Positions 25,516 through 32,915 of a stretch of 34,590 nt of DNA are shown here, piece after piece. The stretch is taken from positions 1-34,590 of the forward strand of contig NZ_FXTO01000037.1 in NCBI RefSeq assembly GCF_900182725.1. Direction: 5' to 3'. Each line of letters begins with the position of its first letter. Positions within the stretch are counted from its first letter, which is position 1. The notes beneath the pieces are model-generated. The model was not told the DNA's origin. It searched no databases and saw only the letters and a list, made by a program, of their open reading frames with translations. Origin of the DNA: Thalassovita litoralis. GTDB lineage: Bacteria; Pseudomonadota; Alphaproteobacteria; Rhodobacterales; Rhodobacteraceae. A program made the position numbers and the translations under genes.

Positions 25516-26190
25516 TTACCTGCGAGGTGTGGCCCCGGTTGATTTCCCCTCGAACATTGCTTCGCCCGTGGCATTGGCGTTTGGTACGCGCATTTCAAAG
25601 GTTTCGGAAATTCGGGCGTAATCATAATATCCCATGCGGGCGATGGGTTCGATTTTGGCAATGTCCAGCTTGCCTGACGGAAGGATCACTTCGTCCTTCA
25701 CATGAATGCGCGTGACTTGCCCATATACGATGTCCATGCAGCTAATGGGCGTATTCCCCGGCAGCATATGTGTCGAAATATAGCGGCATTCAAAGTGACA
25801 GGGGCTTTCAGCCACGCGGGCGGCGGGGGCATCCATGCAGGCGGCTTTGGTCACGCCAGCGTGGGTGAATTCATCCTCCTGCGGGGGATGGGCCACAGCC
25901 GAGGCATTCATCGCATCGCGCAACGCATAGGTGGCCATGTTCCACACGAACCAGCCGGTTTCTTCGGCATTGATCACAGTATCCTTGCGCCGCCCGTCAG
26001 CATGACGGTTGGCGGCAAACATCACCATAGGTGGATCGAATGACAGGTTTTGCCATTGGCTGAATGGGGCAAGGTTGTGGATGCCATCCTTGCTGATGGT
26101 TGACAGCCAGCCAATAGGCCGCGGAACTGTGCAGCTTTTGAACGGGGAAAATGGCAGGGGGCATTGTTCCGTGCCGGGATCATATTGCAT
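25516..26190 (-). CDS. Flavin reductase-like FMN-binding protein
   Basis: A 224-residue split-barrel flavoprotein of the DIM6/NTAB group. The FMN-site motif PRPIGWLSTISKDGIHNLAPFS is at about 24-45, DPPMVMFA at 52-59, and KDTVINAEETGWFVWNM is a typical family stretch. Members reduce flavin with NAD(P)H for a partner oxygenase or act on their own. No oxygenase is seen nearby. The start is the ATG at 26190. It is divergent from the acyl-CoA catabolic operon and might share its regulation. Confidence 0.87.
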   Translation of the reverse strand: MQYDPGTEQCPLPFSPFKSCTVPRPIGWLSTISKDGIHNLAPFSQWQNLSFDPPMVMFAANRHADGRRKDTVINAEETGWFVWNMATYALRDAMNASAVAHPPQEDEFTHAGVTKAACMDAPAARVAESPCHFECRYISTHMLPGNTPISCMDIVYGQVTRIHVKDEVILPSGKLDIAKIEPIARMGYYDYARISETFEMRVPNANATGEAMFEGKSTGATPRR

Positions 26191-26345
26191 TTTATCATCT
26201 CACCCGTGTTTGTTGCTTTACCAGAAATGTAGCAAGCTTATAATGATTAGGCAAACTATATGAGGGCAAGGCGAAAGTTAGCTATCGAATATTTAGCTTG
26301 CATACGAAAATCGTATTGGCTAGTTTTCGCGCAGGAGGATTTAGC
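26191..26345. promoter_or_regulatory. Divergent promoter region with inverted repeat
   Basis: This is an AT-rich gap between the flavin-reductase and MaoC genes. ATACGA-AAA-TCGTAT (26302-26316) is a perfect inverted repeat, 30 bp before the maoC start and next to its ribosome site (GCAGGAGG, 26332-26338). A TATAAT sequence on the plus strand at 26239-26244 is a candidate -10 box, though I see no well-spaced -35. No dedicated regulator gene is adjacent. Confidence 0.45.
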
Positions 26346-27206
26346 ATGATCGACTATGATAAATTGATGGCGCGTGATTTCCCCGTCATCGAGCACAGCT
26401 ATACCAAACGTGACACAATTCTGTATGCACTTGGTCTGGGTCTTGGTACGGAACCGCTTGATCCATCCCATCTGCGCGCAACCTATGAAGGGGCCGAAGG
26501 CTTCGGCGCTTTGCCCGCGATGGTGAACGTGATCGGGTATCCCGGTTTTTGGGCGAAAGAGCCTGACTCGGGGCTGACCTGGCAAAAAATCCTGCATGGG
26601 GAACAAAGCCTGACCCTGCACGCCCCGTTGCCTGCCGAAGGTACATTGCTGGGCAAGACCCGCATTACCGGGATCGTCGACAAAGGCGAAGGCAAAGGCG
26701 CGCTGCTTTATTCCGAGCGCGAACTGACCGACAAGGCAACCGGCGCATTGATCGCCACGGTATCCGGCACGACCTTCGCGCGTGGGGATGGTGGTTTTGG
26801 CGGGCCGAACGGGCCGGTTAAACCCGTACAGCCGGTCCCCGAGGGCGAACCGGACGCAACCTATGATTTCCGCACCCCGGTTGGGGCGGCTCTGATCTAT
26901 CGCCTGTCGGGCGACTATAACCCGCTGCACGCCGATCCGGCTGTGGCCACGCAAGCCGGTTTTGAAAAGCCGATCCTGCATGGTCTGTGTTCGCTGGGTG
27001 TGGTGGCGTGGTCCATCACCGAGGCATTGGCGGATGGCAATTTGCAGGCGTTGAAGCATCTGGAACTGCGGTTCACCTCGCCGGTTTATCCGGGCGAAAC
27101 CCTGCGCACGGAAATGTGGCGCGACGGGAATGATGTCCGTTTCCGCGCCCGCGTGGTGGAACGTGACGTGGTGGTTCTGAACAACGGGCTGGCCCGTTTG
27201 GCCTAA
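26346..27206 (+). CDS. MaoC-family enoyl-CoA hydratase (hydratase 2 type)
   Basis: A 286-residue double hot-dog protein. The catalytic hydratase-2 motif SGDYNPLHADPAVA is in the second half (D190, N192, H195). The N-terminal half (SYTKRDTILYALGLG, GFWAKEPDSGLTW) matches the non-catalytic substrate-binding hot-dog of MFE-2-type hydratases. It should hydrate a trans-2-enoyl-CoA to the 3-hydroxyacyl-CoA in the cytoplasm. The start is the ATG at 26346 with a strong GCAGGAGG; the reading from 26298 is rejected. It is first in an operon with a DUF35 protein, thiolase-like protein, SDR and CoA-transferase. Confidence 0.92.
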   Translation: MIDYDKLMARDFPVIEHSYTKRDTILYALGLGLGTEPLDPSHLRATYEGAEGFGALPAMVNVIGYPGFWAKEPDSGLTWQKILHGEQSLTLHAPLPAEGTLLGKTRITGIVDKGEGKGALLYSERELTDKATGALIATVSGTTFARGDGGFGGPNGPVKPVQPVPEGEPDATYDFRTPVGAALIYRLSGDYNPLHADPAVATQAGFEKPILHGLCSLGVVAWSITEALADGNLQALKHLELRFTSPVYPGETLRTEMWRDGNDVRFRARVVERDVVVLNNGLARLA

Positions 27207-27238
27207 GCCGATTTACAGATAATCGAAGGAGAAGACAG

Positions 27239-27649
27239 ATGAGCAACCGGCCCTTGCCGACCATCTATCCAGAAACGCAATTTTATTGGGATGGCGCGAA
27301 AGAAGGCAAATTGCTTCTGAACGCGTGTAACGCGTGCGATGGCAAAGCCTATTTCCCGCCGCGCCCGTTCTGCCCGACCTGTGGGTCGCGTGACGTGACC
27401 GTGATCGAGGCCAGCGGCAAAGGCAGCCTGTATTCCTATATCATCAACCACCTGCCCGCGCCGGGGTATGAACCCCCGTTCACCGTGGCGGTTGTGATGC
27501 TGGACGAAGGCGTGAAAATGGTCGCCAACATCATGGATTGCCCGGCTGATCCCGAAGCCCTGACCCTGGATATGCCGCTGGAAGTCACGTTCGAGCAGCG
27601 CGGCGATCTGTCCATTCCCCAATTCAAGCCCGCAGGAGGTGCAGCATGA
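27239..27649 (+). CDS. Zn-ribbon/OB-fold protein (DUF35, ChsH2-like)
   Basis: A 136-residue protein. The rubredoxin-like zinc ribbon uses C30, C33, C45 and C48 (CNACDG, CPTCGS), followed by an OB-fold with GKGSLYSYIINH and PPFTVAVVMLDEG. DUF35 proteins act as partners of thiolase-like enzymes or MaoC hydratases, binding and positioning the acyl-CoA. The start follows AAGGAG. Its stop overlaps the thiolase-like gene start (ATGA), supporting a complex. Confidence 0.9.
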   Translation: MSNRPLPTIYPETQFYWDGAKEGKLLLNACNACDGKAYFPPRPFCPTCGSRDVTVIEASGKGSLYSYIINHLPAPGYEPPFTVAVVMLDEGVKMVANIMDCPADPEALTLDMPLEVTFEQRGDLSIPQFKPAGGAA

Positions 27650-28791
27650 CCAGCGCATCCATCGCCATTGTCGGCGCCGCCGAAACCACCCGCATGGGCA
27701 AGGTGCCCGAGCTGTCGCAAACCGGCCTGCACGCCGATGCAGCCCTGAACGCTATGGCCGAATGCGGCCTGACCCCTGCCGATATTGATGGTGTGGCAAC
27801 CGGCGGTCATGACGTGGCCGAAATCATTCAATATCTGGGGATCACCCCCACTTGGTACGATGGCACCTCGGTTGGGGGCTGTTCGTTCATCACGCTGGTG
27901 CGCCATGCAGCGGCGGCGATTGAAACCGGCCTGTGCAAAACCGTTCTGATCACCCACGGCGAAAGCGGCCGGTCGAACAATCGTAACCACCGCCCGATTT
28001 TCCCGTCGATGCAGCAGCAGGAATTCGAATCCATCTATGGCCCGCTGTTCCCGCCGTCGCGGTTTACCCTGCCGGTGATGCGCAAGATGAAAGACGACGG
28101 GCTGACCGAAGAGCAACTGGCGATGGTTGCCGTGGTTCAGCGCGAATGGGCAGGGTTCCACCCCCGTGCCACCATGCGCGACCCGATCACTGTCGATGAC
28201 GTTCTGAACTCGAAAATGATCGCCTATCCGTTCCGGCTGATGATGTGCTGTCTGGTGTCGGACGGCGGCGGTGCCCTGATCCTGACCAGCGCCGAGCGGG
28301 CGAAGGATTTCCCGACCAAGCCGGTGTACCTGCGCGGTTTGGGCGGCGAAAGCGCCGAAGGTCCGATGATTTCGCAAATGGAAAGCTTCAGCTCGTCCAA
28401 GGCATTCCGCGTATCCGGCAAGCTGGCGTTTGAAAACGCCGGGATCACCCACGCGGATGTGGATCACCTGATGATCTATGACGCATTTGCCCACCTGCCG
28501 ATTTATGGGCTGGAAGATCTGGGCTTTGTCAAACCCGGCGAAGGCGGTGCCTTCATCGCCGAGGGCAACACCCGGCCCGGCGGCAAGCTGCCGTTGAACA
28601 CCAATGGCGGCGGTCTGTCCTACATGCACTCGGGGATGTACGGGATGTATGCGCTTCAGGAAGGCGTGCGCCAGATGCGCGGGATCAGCCCGGCACAGGT
28701 GCCAGACGCGAAACTGTCGGTCGTGCATGGTGTCGGCGGCATGTTCAGCGCAGCGGCAACCGTGGTTATGACCTCGGAGTCGCAGTGGTGA
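27646..28791 (+). CDS. Thiolase-fold protein, SCP-x/Ltp-like
   Basis: A 381-residue protein. It has a Cys in the nucleophile region (C79, TSVGGCSF), IYDAFAHLPIYGLEDLGF typical of SCP-x thiolases, and NGGGLSYMHSGMYG with the catalytic His. The C-terminal thiolase motif CxGGG is HGVGGMFS, so the second Cys is absent. That pattern is shared with lipid-transfer-protein thiolases and Ltp2-type retro-aldolases that work with DUF35 partners. It could be a 3-ketoacyl-CoA thiolase or a C-C lyase; sequence alone does not decide. Overlaps with the preceding and following genes imply coupled translation. Confidence 0.87.
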   Translation: MTSASIAIVGAAETTRMGKVPELSQTGLHADAALNAMAECGLTPADIDGVATGGHDVAEIIQYLGITPTWYDGTSVGGCSFITLVRHAAAAIETGLCKTVLITHGESGRSNNRNHRPIFPSMQQQEFESIYGPLFPPSRFTLPVMRKMKDDGLTEEQLAMVAVVQREWAGFHPRATMRDPITVDDVLNSKMIAYPFRLMMCCLVSDGGGALILTSAERAKDFPTKPVYLRGLGGESAEGPMISQMESFSSSKAFRVSGKLAFENAGITHADVDHLMIYDAFAHLPIYGLEDLGFVKPGEGGAFIAEGNTRPGGKLPLNTNGGGLSYMHSGMYGMYALQEGVRQMRGISPAQVPDAKLSVVHGVGGMFSAAATVVMTSESQW

Positions 28792-29576
28792 GCCAGTTCG
28801 CAGGCAAAACCGTCTTTGTTTCGGGCGGAACCAGCGGCATCAACCTTGGCATCGCGCAGCATTTCGCGCGCGAAGGGGCGAACGTCTTTGTGATTTCGCG
28901 CGACTCCGCCAAGGTCGAGGCTGCGGTGGCCGGTCTGCGCGCGCTTGGTGCGCAGGCTGACGGCCTGTCTGCGGATGTCCGGCAATTCGATCAGGTAAAG
29001 GGTGCGCTGGATCAGTGCGCCCAAACCTTTGGCCCCATTGACATTCTGGTGTCCGGGGCCGCCGGGAATTTTCTGGCCAAGGCGGAAAACATCAGCTCGA
29101 ACGGGTTCCGCGCGGTGATGGAAATCGACGTGCTTGGCACCCATCATGTGATGAGCGCCGCCTTCCCGCATCTGCGCAAACCGGGGGCGTGCATCCTGAA
29201 CATTTCTGCCCCACAAGGGTCAGTGGCGATGGTTGGGCAGGCGCATGTTTGTGCCGCGAAATCCGGTATCGACATGCTGACGCGTGCGCTGGCGCTGGAA
29301 TGGGGGCCGTATGGTATTCGGGTAAATTCCGTATCGCCCGGTCCCATCGCCGATACCGAAGGGCAAAAACGGCTTGTCCCGAACCCGGCCGCTGTTCAGG
29401 AACGCATTGATGCGATCCCGCTGCGGCGCATGGGCAGCCTGACAGACGTGTCCGATCTGTGCCTGTTTCTGGCATCGGACAAGGCGGCCTATATCACCGG
29501 CACGGTCATTCCCGTGGACGGTGGCACGACACTGAACCCCACGCCCACACGCATGGGGCAGTTTTTGGAGGATTGA
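28788..29576 (+). CDS. SDR oxidoreductase, 2,4-dienoyl-CoA reductase-like
   Basis: A 262-residue Rossmann protein. The NADP-binding loop is SGGTSGINLGIA (about 12-23). The usual YxxxK is replaced by VCAAK (V154, K158). This is normal for dienoyl-CoA reductases of the peroxisomal type, where an Asp (here D114 in EIDVLGT) and the Lys serve. LALEWGPYGIRVN and SPGPIADTEGQKRL match that group closely. It probably reduces a 2,4-dienoyl-CoA or a related unsaturated CoA ester. The start is the GTG at 28788 overlapping the thiolase stop (GTGA); the GTG at 28785 is possible. Confidence 0.87.
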   Translation: MSQFAGKTVFVSGGTSGINLGIAQHFAREGANVFVISRDSAKVEAAVAGLRALGAQADGLSADVRQFDQVKGALDQCAQTFGPIDILVSGAAGNFLAKAENISSNGFRAVMEIDVLGTHHVMSAAFPHLRKPGACILNISAPQGSVAMVGQAHVCAAKSGIDMLTRALALEWGPYGIRVNSVSPGPIADTEGQKRLVPNPAAVQERIDAIPLRRMGSLTDVSDLCLFLASDKAAYITGTVIPVDGGTTLNPTPTRMGQFLED

Positions 29577-29577
29577 C

Positions 29578-32031
29578 ATGACTGGCGCATTGGACGGATT
29601 GCGTGTTCTTGATTTGACGGATCATCGGGGCCTGCTTGCCGGGCGATTGCTTGCCTTGATGGGGGCCGATGTTATCACTGTCGAAGGGCCGCAGGGCAAT
29701 CCGGCGCGCCAGTATCCTCCTTTTGATGCTGATGAGGCATCGCTGTATTGGCAGACTTATGGAACGGGGCGGCGATCCCTGAAACTGGACCGCACGACCG
29801 AGGCAAAGCGCCTGATGGCGCTGGCCGCCGTGGCCGATGTGGTGATCGAATGCGGCACGCCGGGACGCGATCCGTTTTTGGACAGCGCCGCCCTGCTGGC
29901 GCAAAATCCGGCTGTGGTTCATGCGTTGATCACACCATTTGGGCTGACCGGGCCGAAAGCGGGCAATGCGTCGTCTGACCTGACGCTGTGGGCCGCTGGC
30001 GGACCGCTGAACCCCACCGAAAGCCTGACCGGGGTGCCAACCCGAATGGTGCTGCCGCAGGCATGGCATCATGCGGCCACGGATGCGCTGTGCGGGATCA
30101 TGGTTGCATTAGAAGCCCGCAGACGTGGCGGGCAGGGGCAGCAGGTGGTGACATCGGCGCAGGCCTCGGCTACGCAATGCACCTTGTCGCTGTCGATGGC
30201 CACCGTGATCGGACACCCGGATTACGCCTTCCGCCCCGAGGTGAAATCGAAGAAGAAAAAAGAACTGGACCTGTCCGGTTCTGGTTCCCGGACGCAGCGG
30301 TCTAAGTGGCCGGTCAAGGACGGGTTGGTTGAAATGCATCTGGCGCTGGGTCCGGCGGCGGGGCGGTTTACCAATAGCCTGTTCAAATATCTGGGAACAC
30401 AGGGCGCTGTTTCACAGAAGTTTCTGGCGTGGGACTGGATCACCCTGCCGCCGCTGATTGAAAATGATGAAATCACGGATGACGAGCTGGAACAGGCCCG
30501 CACCGAGGTTGCCGCCTATTTCGCCACCCTCACCAAACGCGAGGCGGTAGAGATCGCGCTGAAACACCGGCTGATGCTGGCCCCAATCTTTGATGCCAAT
30601 GATTTGCTGGACAGCCCCCATGCCAAGGCGCGTGATTTCCTGCAAGAGGTCGGCGCATTGCGTTTGCCGGGCAAGTTCGCGCTTGGCTATGACGAAGGGT
30701 TCGTAACCGCCACCCCGGCCCCGGAACTGGGCGCGGGCGGCGATGCCGCCGAAGCCGAATGGCTGGCCGGACGAGACAAACAGCCCTTTGCGCCTGCACC
30801 GCAGCCCGCCACGGTGGCGCGTCCGCTGGATCATATCAAGGTGCTGGATTTGTCATGGGTCGTGGCCGGGCCGATGATTGGCCGTAACATGGCCGATTTC
30901 GGCGCACAGGTCATCCGTATCGAAAGCCGCAAAAAGCCCGAAGTGGCCCGCCTGACCGGCCCCTTCCCCGAAGGCGTGCGCGATCTGAACAAATCTGGCC
31001 TGTATGAAAACTGTAATGCCGGAAAACTGGGCCTGTCGCTGGACATGAGCCACCCCGAAGCCATCGCAGTCGTGCGCGATCTGGCCGCCAAGGTTGATGT
31101 GGTCGTCGAAAGCTTTGCGCCGGGACAGATGGCCAAATGGGGCTTGGGCTATGATGTGCTGTCGGCAGACAACCCCGGACTGATCATGTTGTCCACGTCG
31201 CTGATGGGGCAGTCCGGGCCGTGGTCCTCGTTGGCCGGGTTCGGCAATATCGGCGCGGCAATGTCGGGCCTGCAAAATCTGGTGGGCCGTGTCGGCAAAG
31301 ACCCGGTTGGCCCATACGGTCCGTATACCGATTTCGTCGCCCCCCGCGTGGCGCTGCCCGTGCTGCTGGCCGCGCTGGAGGATCGGCGCAAATCCGGCAA
31401 GGGCCGGTCGCTGGATATCAGCCAGTCCGAGGCGGGGATGCAATTCATCGCGCAGGCCTTTGCGATGGCTTCGGCCACGGGGATTTCACCTGTTGCGCTG
31501 GGGAACAGCGATCCGCTGGTCGTCCCGAATGAATGCTACCCCTGTGCCGCCCCGGCAGGGGAAACCGCGTGGGTTGCGATCAGCGTTGCCACGGATCAGG
31601 AATGGCAGGCGTTGTGCGATGCGACTGGCGCAGACGCCTTGGCCGATCCCGCATTCAAAACCCTGGAAGGGCGCAAAGCGTCCGAGGACGCGATCAACGC
31701 GGGCCTTGCCGCCTGGTGTCAGGATAAAACCCCCAATCAGGCCGAGGCAATTTTGCAGCGCGCCGGTGTGGCAGCCGCCGTTGTGGCATCGGCCAAGGAT
31801 CTGGCCGAAGACGCGCAGCTTGCCGCTTGGGGGCATTTCCAGACCACCCCGCGCACCGATGGCACCCCGGCCCATCACGAATCCTGCCGGTTCCAGCTTA
31901 GCCTGACCCCCGCGCAGGTGATGCGTTCCGCCCCGGAATATGGCCGCGACACACGGGCGGTTCTGGCGGAATGGTTGCATCTGGATACTGCCCGGATCGA
32001 CCAGCTAGAAACAGACGGCGCCCTGACCTGA
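29578..32031 (+). CDS. Double-length class III CoA-transferase (CaiB/BaiF family)
   Basis: 817 residues made of two CaiB/BaiF units. The C-terminal unit (about 414-817) begins HIKVLDLSWVVAGPMIGRNM and holds the catalytic Asp D613 (RSLDISQSEA) plus the ESFAPGQMAKWGLGYD motif. The N-terminal unit (about 1-400) opens GLRVLDLTDHRGLLAGRLL but reads QQVVTSAQAS at the equivalent spot, with V191 instead of Asp, so it should not transfer CoA. The start follows GGAGGA. It is the last gene of the plus-strand operon and ends at a strong terminator. It probably activates the pathway acid by CoA exchange. Donor and acceptor are unknown. Confidence 0.88.
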   Translation: MTGALDGLRVLDLTDHRGLLAGRLLALMGADVITVEGPQGNPARQYPPFDADEASLYWQTYGTGRRSLKLDRTTEAKRLMALAAVADVVIECGTPGRDPFLDSAALLAQNPAVVHALITPFGLTGPKAGNASSDLTLWAAGGPLNPTESLTGVPTRMVLPQAWHHAATDALCGIMVALEARRRGGQGQQVVTSAQASATQCTLSLSMATVIGHPDYAFRPEVKSKKKKELDLSGSGSRTQRSKWPVKDGLVEMHLALGPAAGRFTNSLFKYLGTQGAVSQKFLAWDWITLPPLIENDEITDDELEQARTEVAAYFATLTKREAVEIALKHRLMLAPIFDANDLLDSPHAKARDFLQEVGALRLPGKFALGYDEGFVTATPAPELGAGGDAAEAEWLAGRDKQPFAPAPQPATVARPLDHIKVLDLSWVVAGPMIGRNMADFGAQVIRIESRKKPEVARLTGPFPEGVRDLNKSGLYENCNAGKLGLSLDMSHPEAIAVVRDLAAKVDVVVESFAPGQMAKWGLGYDVLSADNPGLIMLSTSLMGQSGPWSSLAGFGNIGAAMSGLQNLVGRVGKDPVGPYGPYTDFVAPRVALPVLLAALEDRRKSGKGRSLDISQSEAGMQFIAQAFAMASATGISPVALGNSDPLVVPNECYPCAAPAGETAWVAISVATDQEWQALCDATGADALADPAFKTLEGRKASEDAINAGLAAWCQDKTPNQAEAILQRAGVAAAVVASAKDLAEDAQLAAWGHFQTTPRTDGTPAHHESCRFQLSLTPAQVMRSAPEYGRDTRAVLAEWLHLDTARIDQLETDGALT

Positions 32032-32047
32032 GCCTGTTTCCGCGACA

Positions 32048-32086
32048 AAAAACGCCCCCCGGATGAAAATCTCGGGGGGCGTTTTT
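32048..32086. terminator. Strong bidirectional Rho-independent terminator
   Basis: AAAAACGCCCCCCG (32048-32061) pairs with CGGGGGGCGTTTTT (32073-32086), loop of 11. A T-rich tail follows on the plus strand, and the A-tract at 32047-32052 reads as T on the minus strand. It separates the CoA-transferase from the convergent crotonase gene. Confidence 0.9.
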
Positions 32087-32112
32087 GTTTGTCAGCCTAC
32101 AGGCTGAACGCT

Positions 32113-32910
32113 TTAGCGAAAGTTAAAGCGCGGCGGCTGTTTGTTGGCAAAGCGGGCAATGGCATCCCTGTGGTAATCGCTGGACAGGCAAATCGCCTGC
32201 GCCTGCGCTTCCATTTCCAACAATTCGTCAGAGCTAAGCTCCATCGACCTGCCGGAAATGGCCTTGGTCAGGCTAAACGCCGTGCGCGAGGTCTGCGTCA
32301 TCTGGGCGGCGATTTCCTGTGCGCGGGGCAGCAACGCCTCGGGGGTGGTGACTTCCATGCAAATGCCAATGCGCTGCGCCTCTTGGGCGTCGACGGTACG
32401 CCCGGTATAGAACAGTTCGCGCGCCCGTTGCAGGCCGATCATCCGGGGCAGTGAATAGAACAGATTGCCATCCGGCACCGCGCCCACCTTGCAGAAAGAC
32501 GCGTTGAACGTGGCACGATCCGACGCAAGGATAATATCCCCGGTCAGCGCCAACCCCAGACCCGCACCATAGGCGGGGCCGTCTACGGCCACGATCACCG
32601 GCACCGGCATATCGCGCAGTTTGCTGACCCAGCTATGCAGGAACTTCATGCGCGGCAGGTAATCCTCGGCCCCTGAAACAAGCCCGGCCTTGTAATTTTC
32701 CAGCATTTTTTTCAGGTCGCCACCGGCGCTGAACACGCCTTCTGATCCGGTCAGGATCAGGGCGGACATGTCCGTGTCCCGCGACAGTTCAAGGATCGTG
32801 TCATGCATGGCCTGCCGCATCGCGTCCGAAAACGCGTTGCGGGACTTGGGTTCGGTCATCTCGATTTGGACAACACCGTTATCGCGGGTGAAGCGAATTG
32901 GGCTACTCAT
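32113..32910 (-). CDS. Crotonase-fold enzyme, isomerase-like active site
   Basis: A 265-residue enoyl-CoA hydratase/isomerase-family protein. Oxyanion-hole segments are FSAGGDLKKM (60-69) and DGPAYGAGLGLAL (110-122). Both hydratase glutamates are missing (G119 and F139 at the equivalents of rat Glu144 and Glu164). An Asp is present at VPDGN (D147), where PaaG-type isomerases and the 4-chlorobenzoyl-CoA dehalogenase keep their catalytic Asp. Isomerisation or another crotonase reaction is therefore more likely than hydration, which the MaoC protein can do. The start ATG follows AGAGAGG. It lies 5 bases after the ligase gene in the same operon. Confidence 0.88.
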   Translation of the reverse strand: MSSPIRFTRDNGVVQIEMTEPKSRNAFSDAMRQAMHDTILELSRDTDMSALILTGSEGVFSAGGDLKKMLENYKAGLVSGAEDYLPRMKFLHSWVSKLRDMPVPVIVAVDGPAYGAGLGLALTGDIILASDRATFNASFCKVGAVPDGNLFYSLPRMIGLQRARELFYTGRTVDAQEAQRIGICMEVTTPEALLPRAQEIAAQMTQTSRTAFSLTKAISGRSMELSSDELLEMEAQAQAICLSSDYHRDAIARFANKQPPRFNFR

Positions 32911-32915
32911 GCGTC

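Noticed and set aside
26239-26244. TATAAT as a definite maoC promoter
   Set aside because: No -35 box at proper spacing was found, and the region is generally AT-rich.
29236-29265. A frameshift or damaged active site in the SDR because Tyr of YxxxK is missing
   Set aside because: The surrounding sequence matches dienoyl-CoA reductases, which normally lack that Tyr, so the gene looks intact.
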